In this document: positions 20,767-27,500 of the stretch, piece after piece | How positions within the stretch are numbered: the first letter of the stretch is position 1 | Layout: each line of letters starts with the position of its first letter | Assembly: GCA_002811645.1 (NCBI GenBank) | Contig: PDIP01000088.1 | Span: 69,005 to 96,504 of the forward strand | From: Corallochytrium limacisporum | Taxonomy: Eukaryota; Opisthokonta | DNA: 27,500 nucleotides | Reading direction: 5' to 3' | Translations under genes and position numbers: made by a program | Notes under the pieces: generated by a model | Databases searched by the model: none | The model's input: the letters and a program-made list of their open reading frames with translations, nothing else | What the model was told of the DNA's origin: nothing

Positions 20767-20860
20767 CTCTCTCTCTCTCTCCCCCCCCCCCCCAAAACCC
20801 CCGCGGGGCCCAAGGGGGAAAAAAGGGGGGGGGGGGGGGGGGGAAGAGAGAGAGAGAGAG
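20767..20860. repeat. large inverted repeat of (CT)7-C13 and G19-A-(AG)8
   Basis: The left arm is (CT)7 at 20767-20780 followed by 13 Cs (20781-20793). The right arm is 19 Gs (20825-20843) followed by A and (AG)8 to 20860. The arms pair over about 27 bp with a single A bulge and a 31-nt centre that itself contains CCCCCGCGGGG. It can extrude a hairpin, and the purine strand can also form triplex or G-quadruplex structures. Homopolymer lengths may be inexact in the assembly. Confidence 0.85.
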
Positions 20861-21363
20861 CCGGAGAGAGGGTGGGGCCCCTATGGTCCAGGTACGGGAG
20901 GAAATTTTTATGGGGAGAGAGATTATCTCTTTTGTTGATCGGAACCGTTTCTTGAAGCAAACGACAAATATGGACGGTTCCGAAGAGGGAGGACAGAGAG
21001 CACACAGGCCACTCCCGCGGGATCTCCGATGGCCAGTGGCCTATGGGCAGTGACCGATTGGAAACGCTTGCCTGCTCTCCTCTTTGCCTTCCGTTTTGTT
21101 TGGGAACAGATGCGTTAAGAGACAATGGACACGGATTTAGGGGGTTTGGTTCTGATGGATTGCTTTTTTGTGTGCTTGGAGTGGTACTTGTGACGCCGTG
21201 CAGTAATGATCAAGGCCCTGACTACCCTACGCCTTCCAATCAATCCGGCAGAAAAGTACGCGCCTTCAGAAAGGAACGCAATGGCATGAGGGAGGAAAGG
21301 ATTTCATGAGAACAGTCATAATCTACCTTATCAATATTGATCAGCCCACACGTTTTACACTCA

Positions 21364-23346
21364 ATGAAAGGAAAATTGAACATGCCACCCACACGGGGCA
21401 ATCAACAAAGCACGCGGGACAATTCTGCCAGTGACCTCCACCACCAGACCGGCTTCGGCAGCTTCCGGTCCCCCGATGAGGCTATGACCCAATCAAGCGA
21501 CAGTATAGGATCACACAGCCGCCGTAGTCGGAAGATCAGCGATAGTGATTGGTCCAATGCTGGACCACAAGCCTTCCTCAACATTGCAGCGGTGAGAGAA
21601 GTCGGAGAAGAGGAAGATCGGCATTCTCAGGAGCGGCGTGAGCGGAGGGAGGCGCGCCGACGGCGGTCGAGCGTCGTGGATCCCAACTCAGGCCGAGGCG
21701 ATGGAAACAGCAGTGGTGGAGCAGGCACAGAGGGGCACGACAGCAGTGTGCCGGGTGTAGACATGGGAATAGCCAAAAACGAACACGGCAGGAGCAGCGT
21801 GGACGGTCTCAGTGATAGTAGCAGTGGGGGCGCGTTCCAACTTTCTAGGACTCAGCTGGCCGTGATCTTGACCACCACGTTCATTGACTTTGCCGGGTTT
21901 GGCATGCTTTTGCCCTTACTGGCATACTATTTCACGATGCTCCCGGGATTTGACCATGAGCACAGCGGTTGGTGGATTGGAGTATTATCAGGCGCGTACA
22001 GCGCTGGTCAGTTGGTCGGCAACCTTACCTTCGGCTCCCTATCCGACCGTTACGGCCGTCGCAGCCTTCTCCTTGTCACCCTCTTTCTCAGCGCCTGCTT
22101 CTTCCTGGTCACGGGCTTTGTGTTCAATCTATATCTTCTTGTTGCGGTTCGGTTCATGACTGGTGTCTTTGCCACATCTCAGTCTATCTGCAGTGCGTAC
22201 GTTAGCGACTTGACCGTGGGACGCACGCGCGGAAGATACTTGGGCCTCGTAGGAGCCTGTCTGGGTTTGGGGATCATCTGTGGACCGTTCATTGGCTCAA
22301 GTCTTGGCCTGATTTTCGGCGTCCAGCGAGGGTGGCTCTGGACCGCAGTGGTTGCTTCGGGAATTTGCTTTTGCAACTTTTTGTTTGCATTGAAGATTCT
22401 GCCAGAATCACCGCGATTCCTTACTCCGGAACAGCGAGAGGAAGCTGGGTATGGTGCATGGGTCAGTCCAGAGGAACAGGAGCGATTGATTTTGCGAAGG
22501 AAATTGCTTCGTAAGCAGCAGCAGACCACGGCGGGGCCAAACCATAGCACGGACGTCAACGGGAGCATTGATGCGGACTTGGAAAAGGCCGAGCTGCTGT
22601 CTTCGGAGACGAACGACCCGCGAACAATGAGCATGAGTGAGTACATTCATACTGTCACGCGGGCGTTGATGCAGCGTGATCTGGCCCTTCTGATGGCGGC
22701 ACTCTTCTTTGCATCTTTTGTCTTTGTGATCCTGGAGAACTTGGTCGCACTCTACGTGAAGGAGCGCTGGAACTTGCCGCCTGAGTATGCAGGTATTCTT
22801 TTCGGTGTGTATGGGCTGATTATCGTCTTGACGCGCGCAGGCTGCTATGCTTGGGTGGAACGTAACGTTGGCATCAAATGGACCATCGTCATTAGCAGCG
22901 GTATCAGTTCATTGTGCATATTCGTGTTGCCATTCTACCGCAAGCCGTGGTCGGCCATTCTGAATAGTTACGTCCTCAGTGCAGCGCAGGGATTCCTGAC
23001 TCCTTGCCACACTGTGGCCATCACACACTTGTCCAAGAACCAGTACGGTGCGATCATGGGATTCCGTTCGATCTTCAATGAAGGTGCGCGGACCCTGGCG
23101 CCGTTCCTGGGCGGCTTTCTCTACGATTTGCCAATGTCGTTCCCGTCAAAGCACGCACACGCCGGGGCCTGGTTCGGAGCGGCGTTGTTGGGTACCATTG
23201 CCACTGTTTTATTGATTTGCGTTGACGGGGACGCAGTGGAGTACCATGACGAGGAGGACGAGGAGGACGAGGAGGTTGACGAGCAGTCTGACACGATCGT
23301 CGTAGAGGAGAATGATGAACGTCAACCATTACTTCAGCAAAAGTAA
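21364..23346 (+). CDS. major facilitator superfamily transporter, 12 TM
   Basis: This encodes a 660-aa MFS carrier of the drug/metabolite H+ antiporter-like (TetA-related) kind. A hydrophilic N-terminal region of about 165 residues precedes TM1 (FIDFAGFGMLLPLL). The loop 2-3 signature GSLSDRYGRR is intact, six helices are followed by PESPRF and a charged central loop (about 365-425), and six more helices end near IATVLLICV. The C-terminal tail is very acidic, built from GAG/GAC codon repeats (EEDEEDEE). The conserved MFS part fixes the frame, but the start is uncertain: the frame opens at a TTG at 21337, the first ATG is 21364, and ATG 21382 has the better context (A at -3) and would give 654 aa. 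The substrate cannot be read from the sequence. It converges with the oligopeptidase gene across 222 bp. Confidence 0.92.
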   Translation: MKGKLNMPPTRGNQQSTRDNSASDLHHQTGFGSFRSPDEAMTQSSDSIGSHSRRSRKISDSDWSNAGPQAFLNIAAVREVGEEEDRHSQERRERREARRRRSSVVDPNSGRGDGNSSGGAGTEGHDSSVPGVDMGIAKNEHGRSSVDGLSDSSSGGAFQLSRTQLAVILTTTFIDFAGFGMLLPLLAYYFTMLPGFDHEHSGWWIGVLSGAYSAGQLVGNLTFGSLSDRYGRRSLLLVTLFLSACFFLVTGFVFNLYLLVAVRFMTGVFATSQSICSAYVSDLTVGRTRGRYLGLVGACLGLGIICGPFIGSSLGLIFGVQRGWLWTAVVASGICFCNFLFALKILPESPRFLTPEQREEAGYGAWVSPEEQERLILRRKLLRKQQQTTAGPNHSTDVNGSIDADLEKAELLSSETNDPRTMSMSEYIHTVTRALMQRDLALLMAALFFASFVFVILENLVALYVKERWNLPPEYAGILFGVYGLIIVLTRAGCYAWVERNVGIKWTIVISSGISSLCIFVLPFYRKPWSAILNSYVLSAAQGFLTPCHTVAITHLSKNQYGAIMGFRSIFNEGARTLAPFLGGFLYDLPMSFPSKHAHAGAWFGAALLGTIATVLLICVDGDAVEYHDEEDEEDEEVDEQSDTIVVEENDERQPLLQQK

Positions 23347-23399
23347 ATCATTCTAAGGGCACAATCCACATATCACTCAGTAGTCCGTACATTTTTAAG

Positions 23400-23440
23400 C
23401 ATCATTATCATCAAATCATCATCATCACCATCATCACCAC
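23400..23440. repeat. imperfect CAT trinucleotide repeat
   Basis: Interrupted CAT/CAC triplets lie in the convergent gap, 54 bp after the MFS stop. This is 3' UTR or intergenic sequence for both flanking genes. Confidence 0.85.
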
Positions 23441-23500
23441 GACGTAAAGAATAAGTACACATACAACACTAAGTTCCGCGCTGCGGCCCAAAAAGTCACT

Positions 23501-23506
23501 TTTATT
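23501..23506 (-). terminator. likely polyadenylation signal of the oligopeptidase gene
   Basis: AATAAA reads on the minus strand 63 bp beyond the oligopeptidase stop codon, a typical position for a cleavage/polyadenylation hexamer. Transcript data would be needed to prove use. Confidence 0.5.
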
Positions 23507-23568
23507 GGTAAAGCCGGTGGCAAAACCATCGCCGGTTGTATTCCCCGTTTCGAAGCCTATTCTCCAGT

Positions 23569-26004
23569 TTACATCTTGCTGCTGGTGTAGCTGGAGTACT
23601 TCTCAATCTCTTCGGGTTTCAGACAGCCCACAATGAAGGCATAGTCAATAGCATTTTCCTTAAGGTATTCGTAACGTCCGCTGGCGCCAAAGTGACCGGA
23701 GCCCATCTTTGTATCGAGGAAGACGTTGCGGAGGGGTGCATCCGGCTGCGACTTCAACATTGCAGCCTGGTGGTGCCTAATCATGGCTGTGTACTTTGCC
23801 GGTTCCCAGTATTGCACGCGCGGATCGTTGAGACCGGCGCGGATCAGCAGCGCCGGATAGATCGTTGTGTCGGTGCGCAGATTATCATAGGGTGAGTAGG
23901 AGAGCATGTAGTCAAAGTACTCCAATGACGTGTTGCAAGGACCCCATTCCTCGTACTCCTGCTCAGTTAGCGGAATGCTCACATCCATCATTGTGTTGAT
24001 CACATCCACAAAAGGCACACCCAGAATGGCACCAGTGCTCATCTCTGGCGCGAGGTTCAACACGGCACCCATAAGCAGGCCGCCAGCGCTCCGACCTTCA
24101 ATCGTCATACGGTCTGGACGTGTGTAGTTCTGCTCTTGGAGGAACTTTCCAACAGCCACAAAGTCTGTGAATGTGTTGCGCTTGGCCAGAAACTTGCCGT
24201 CCAGGTACCACGTGCGACCATTGTCGCCACCACCGCGGATATGAGCCATGGCAAAGGCAATTCCGCGGTCGAGCAGAGAGATGCGTTGCCGACTGAAACT
24301 AGGCTCCACGGAAATGCCGTAGCTGCCGTATCCGTAGAGATGAAGTGGGCTGCTGCCGTCCTGTTTGAACAGGTCCTTCCGGTAACTTAAGCTGACTGGC
24401 ACCAGGACTTCGCCGTTGTCATTCGTTCCGGACAAGTTATCGCCGTCTCCCTTGGGCACAGGTACAAAGATACGTTCAGTGGCGTAGTTGGCAGGGTCGA
24501 AGTTTGGGTCCGGGATCTCAGCGCGCTTGCGAAGCGTTGCCCCCCGGGACACCAGGTCGTAATCCCAGGTCTCATCCGGGGTCTTCGGGCTCGAGAATAG
24601 GTATCTCACCGTCGGATCGTCGTAGGAATGAGCGCTGGGAACAAAAGAGAGGTTGTAGACGGCCTCGTTCAAGGCGAGGTCGTAGGCGGCGCCAGTGTTG
24701 AGGGTGGCAGATTCACCGGTGCGATCGATGGGGAGGAAGCGCAGGCTCTTAAGACCCTGGCATCGGCGGTAGAGCACGACAGTGTCTTGCTTTGCCACAC
24801 AGTCCAAAAGATGAGTGGACGGATCATACTCGAGCACCGCTTTCTCGGTTTCTGAGGTCCAAATCGCTGTCTTCAGATCCGCAGGCTTGGACTGGCTCAC
24901 TTGCAACAGCTTGAAGTTGTGACACTCGCTCTCATTAGTGAGGACGAGGAAGCCCAAGTCCCGGTGATGAGTCAGTGCGTACAGCACAGAGTCCCGACGT
25001 CCTCGGAAGAGCTGGCACTGTGATTTGGGATCGTTTGCATCGATGAGCCACAGTTCAGCAGCTGTCGAGGACTCAATCTCAACATAGATGAAATCTTCGG
25101 ATGAGGTCTTGCCAAGACCAAGGTTGAACCGACCATTCTCCTCCTCAATGAGCAATTCGTCCGTCTTTGGATCGGCGCCAACAATGTGACGATACGCACG
25201 ATAGGGCCGGAGCGCATCGTTGAGGACGTCGTAGTATAAGGTGGCACTATCATTTCCCCACTCTAGCGAAAAATACAGCATGTCCAGGCCCTGATACTCT
25301 GTATCTCCAGTCTTCAAATCCTTGACATAGAGCTTAAACTTTTCATCACCTGCCGTGTCCAGGGTATAGGCAACCTTAGTGTGATCCGGGCTGATGCGAT
25401 AGGATCCGATGACCTGGTACTCGTTCTTGAGTTCATTCAGGTCCAACAACACCTCTTCCTCAGATCCTTCATCGACAGTTTTCCGGCAGTACTTCGGGTA
25501 CTGCATGCCCTTAACGGTGCGACGGTAGTAAAGGTAGGGACCCTTACGCTTGGGAACCTCCTCGTCATCCTCCTTGATCCGTCCAAGAAACTCATCGTAG
25601 AGCTTGGCGCGCAAGCCTGCCGTTGGAGTTAGGTACTCGGAAACGGTGTACTTGTTCTCGTCCTCAAGGTAGCCGATCACCTCACTGCTAGTCTTTTCCC
25701 GGAGCCAGTGGTAGGCATCCGGGAAGTCACGCTCGTGATAGGTCCATTTCTTCGCGTCGTCCCTGCGGGCGACAGGAGTGGATGCCACTGACTTCGCGAC
25801 AATGTTGGTCATAGCTTCTGGTGGGGACGCACTGAAGCTAGCTCTGCTGCGGGTGCTTATGCTCTGGTACAGGCTGAGTGGCGCTACCGTTGTTGGTGGT
25901 CCTTTTGTGAAGGGTCTGTAGAGATGGGATGGTGGTACTCCAATTCTGCAATGATACAATGACCTTGAATGGCTCCTTAGTGCTGTCGATGGTCCTCGCA
26001 GCAT
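23569..26004 (-). CDS. oligopeptidase B-like serine peptidase (S9A) with possible organelle targeting
   Basis: This is a prolyl-oligopeptidase-family peptidase closest in style to oligopeptidase B, which cleaves short peptides after basic residues. The protein is 811 aa from ATG 26004; the frame opens 54 bp earlier, but only at a GTG. An N-terminal beta-propeller part is followed by an alpha/beta-hydrolase domain with Ser639 (EGRSAGG), Asp727 (GLNDPRV) and His771 (GSGHFGAS) as the expected triad. The conserved HERDFPDAYHWLRE region starts just after Met65, so the family-length core is about 747 aa. The first 64 residues are rich in Arg, Ser and Thr with few acidic residues, like a mitochondrial presequence. 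The C-terminus is SKM, a PTS1-like tripeptide, so peroxisomal import of a short form is conceivable. ATG 26004 has A at -3. No intron is needed. Confidence 0.93.
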   Translation of the reverse strand: MLRGPSTALRSHSRSLYHCRIGVPPSHLYRPFTKGPPTTVAPLSLYQSISTRSRASFSASPPEAMTNIVAKSVASTPVARRDDAKKWTYHERDFPDAYHWLREKTSSEVIGYLEDENKYTVSEYLTPTAGLRAKLYDEFLGRIKEDDEEVPKRKGPYLYYRRTVKGMQYPKYCRKTVDEGSEEEVLLDLNELKNEYQVIGSYRISPDHTKVAYTLDTAGDEKFKLYVKDLKTGDTEYQGLDMLYFSLEWGNDSATLYYDVLNDALRPYRAYRHIVGADPKTDELLIEEENGRFNLGLGKTSSEDFIYVEIESSTAAELWLIDANDPKSQCQLFRGRRDSVLYALTHHRDLGFLVLTNESECHNFKLLQVSQSKPADLKTAIWTSETEKAVLEYDPSTHLLDCVAKQDTVVLYRRCQGLKSLRFLPIDRTGESATLNTGAAYDLALNEAVYNLSFVPSAHSYDDPTVRYLFSSPKTPDETWDYDLVSRGATLRKRAEIPDPNFDPANYATERIFVPVPKGDGDNLSGTNDNGEVLVPVSLSYRKDLFKQDGSSPLHLYGYGSYGISVEPSFSRQRISLLDRGIAFAMAHIRGGGDNGRTWYLDGKFLAKRNTFTDFVAVGKFLQEQNYTRPDRMTIEGRSAGGLLMGAVLNLAPEMSTGAILGVPFVDVINTMMDVSIPLTEQEYEEWGPCNTSLEYFDYMLSYSPYDNLRTDTTIYPALLIRAGLNDPRVQYWEPAKYTAMIRHHQAAMLKSQPDAPLRNVFLDTKMGSGHFGASGRYEYLKENAIDYAFIVGCLKPEEIEKYSSYTSSKM

Positions 26005-26425
26005 TGTTTTTGCATCGGAGCCTTCCAATGCTTTAAATACATTTGCTGACCGGAACACACTGACGAATTTGTGGCGTTTAAACAGCTAGCAAAGCACGGC
26101 CAACATCGAGAGCCACCGTGAAAGAAAAATAAAAGGGAACTACGGAAAATAAACAAAGGCAAAACACACCGAACGTGTTGCAAGCAACAGGCTGCGTGAC
26201 CGTCCGGACGAGCACCCCCCTCGCGGTGCGCAAATCGATGGCCTCGGTACCACACAGTGGGAGAGAGTCGAGCTGGCGGGTTTTGCGGGGGCCGAGAGGG
26301 CAAACAATGGGGGCCCTTGGGTTTGTTACTTTGGCGGAGCTTGCCGACTTCGGGGCCCTCCCGGTGGTCGCGGCGAATGCGATCGGGACATAGACACGGA
26401 GTAGGCGGACAGCAGAGAAGAAAAC

Positions 26426-26473
<48 letters not shown>

Positions 26474-27196
26474 GCTAATGAGAATGATGTACGGCCCCCC
26501 CGGGGGGGGGGTCTCAAGGCTTTTCATGCATTTCTTTTTACTTTTTTTGTGTGTGCCGATGTTTTCTAAAAGATCGATAGAAAAAAGAAAATGATCGCGG
26601 GCGTATTGAAATCGAAGCGCTCCTGTACCGGCCAGAAGAATTTAAAGAGAAACCGAACCGAAACCCCTCCCCCCCCAACACACACAGCGCCCCTGTGCCG
26701 TGGAGAGTTGAAAAAGAACTGGCACGGAACCGTGGGGCGAGGGAACGAGAGAATTCCTCTCTCTCTCTCTCTTTTTCTTTTCTTTTCGTTTCTGGGTCGG
26801 CGGTTGTTGACGATCCTTCGCCCCTCGTTCCGTGGCTGGGCGGGGGGGGGGTGTTTTGCAGTTCCTTGTTACGATCTTTGTGTGGTGTGTGGAGTGGGCA
26901 GCAGGTTTGAATGGTCGGGCGCCACCGCTTTTGGCAAGGGTATTTGACCCTTGTGACAATCTGCACAGGCTTGTGTTGACACACGCCGACTAGCATCAGA
27001 GAATGCTATGTGACACAAGGATCTGACACACGTGGCCAAAGATCAAGTGGAGCGGCCAATATCTGGAAAAATTGAAGGTTGAGTCAGCCTTAAAGGAACA
27101 ATATGATCTGAGGCAATGATCCGAATCAGAAAGTAAGGCAGAGGCAGAACGACCCGCAAGGCAAGCATTAGAAGCATATAGGTACTATACAGAACC
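26005..27196. other. divergent intergenic region with GA and CT tracts
   Basis: This 1.2-kb gap lies between the divergent oligopeptidase and membrane-protein genes. It carries a pure GA repeat at 26431-26471, a C7-G10 palindrome at 26495-26511, a (CT)8 tract at 26757-26772 and further C and G runs. The GA tract reads as CT on the sense strand of the oligopeptidase, and the CT tract lies on the sense strand of the plus-strand gene, so each gene has a pyrimidine tract on its own sense strand about 430-460 bp upstream. No convincing open frame is present. Confidence 0.7.
26431..26471. repeat. pure (GA)20 microsatellite
   Basis: An uninterrupted GA dinucleotide repeat of 41 bp on the plus strand, about 430 bp upstream of the oligopeptidase ATG. 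Its length is probably polymorphic. Confidence 0.95.
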
Positions 27197-27500
27197 ATGG
27201 AGGGATTTCAAGCCTTTGCAGAACAAAATCTGCGGGACTATCGCATGTTCCTTCGAACTCAGGAAGCCGCGGGTATGACATTCGTGGAGCGCCTCAACAT
27301 TGCTGAGATCGCCCTAGCTGCTGTGTTTGGGTACTTTGCTATATTCACACTGATCGGTCTTTGGAATCGATACACTCGCAGTCTCCTCTACGTCTCGCTG
27401 CCAGAGGTCGGCCGGTTGGAATGGTGCATGGCTACCACCCGCCTCATTTTTTCTCTGGTTATTTCCGCGCTGTCCGTACGAATTGTAGGCATGCAATGGA
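27197..27500 (+). CDS. N-terminal part of an unrecognised membrane protein, cut by the window edge
   Basis: An ATG in a strong context (ACC before, G after) opens a frame that stays open for 101 codons to the window end. The start reads MEGFQAFAEQNLRDYRMFLR. Two hydrophobic segments are visible: about residues 35-55 (IALAAVFGYFAIFTLIGLW) and about 81-97 (RLIFSLVISALSVRIVG), so this is probably a polytopic membrane protein. I cannot assign a family. It is divergent from the oligopeptidase gene, in keeping with the strand alternation, and codon usage resembles its coding neighbours. Confidence 0.75.
   Translation, partial: MEGFQAFAEQNLRDYRMFLRTQEAAGMTFVERLNIAEIALAAVFGYFAIFTLIGLWNRYTRSLLYVSLPEVGRLEWCMATTRLIFSLVISALSVRIVGMQW

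Larger units (their letters stand above)
18864..21363. other. divergent intergenic region rich in microsatellites and C/G runs
   Basis: This 2.5-kb gap separates the divergent ankyrin and MFS genes. It holds C-run/G-run palindromes at 19363-19377, 19667-19684, 20101-20117 and 20595-20615, GA tracts at 20000-20050, 20393-20410 and about 20624-20675, a GTA repeat at 20207-20223, and the large CT/C versus G/GA inverted repeat at 20767-20860. Open frames here are low-complexity or begin at non-ATG codons. An 88-codon ATG frame at 21043-21309 ends 54 bp before the MFS start and may at most be an upstream ORF. Confidence 0.75.

Noticed and set aside
21043-21309. 88-codon ATG frame upstream of the MFS gene
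   Set aside because: Poor start context and no similarity; at most an upstream ORF in the MFS leader, so not called as a gene.
6801-26004. Secondary-metabolite or detoxification gene cluster
   Set aside because: No backbone synthase or pathway regulator is present; the mix of enzyme, transporters and peptidase does not define a shared pathway.

Overview
The window looks like nuclear DNA of a fungus, most likely an early-diverging, zygomycete-grade lineage. The arguments are a vacuolar HMT1/ABCB6-type half ABC transporter, an ALDH3-type aldehyde dehydrogenase, an S9A oligopeptidase B with a mitochondrial-style presequence, ATG contexts with a purine at -3, long intergenic regions full of CT/GA microsatellites and C/G homopolymers, and no operon-like spacing. 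The placement is an inference; I cannot name the genus. None of the five complete genes needs an intron, which would suit a low-intron lineage.

Layout: 1-6800 is mostly gene-free, with a possible truncated start on the minus strand at the extreme left edge (1-63), a 13-bp inverted repeat near 2.9 kb, a C-rich homopolymer block near 4.4 kb, and a CT tract plus G/C-rich block at 6.2-6.5 kb. Then come seven protein positions on alternating strands: aldehyde dehydrogenase (+, 6801-8333); half ABC transporter (-, 8608-12111); an unrecognised 1018-aa Cys-containing protein (+, 13315-16371); an ankyrin-repeat protein (-, 16518-18863); a 12-TM MFS transporter (+, 21364-23346); oligopeptidase B-like peptidase (-, 23569-26004); and a membrane protein cut by the right edge (+, 27197-end).

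Neighbours converge across short gaps (146-274 bp) and diverge across long ones (1.2-2.5 kb). The CT/GA tracts and C/G runs sit in the divergent, promoter-side gaps and upstream of the dehydrogenase, not in the convergent gaps. The 12112-13314 divergent gap lacks GA/CT tracts but carries four copies of a 14-bp motif.

I see no evidence that the genes form a pathway or biosynthetic cluster; two are transporters, one a detoxifying or lipid-aldehyde enzyme, one a peptidase, one probably a nuclear ankyrin protein. No tRNA, rRNA, CRISPR array, transposase or reverse transcriptase was recognised. The most novel items are the 1018-aa orphan protein, the 14-bp motif cluster, the recurrent C-run/G-run palindromes, and the possible dual targeting of the oligopeptidase.
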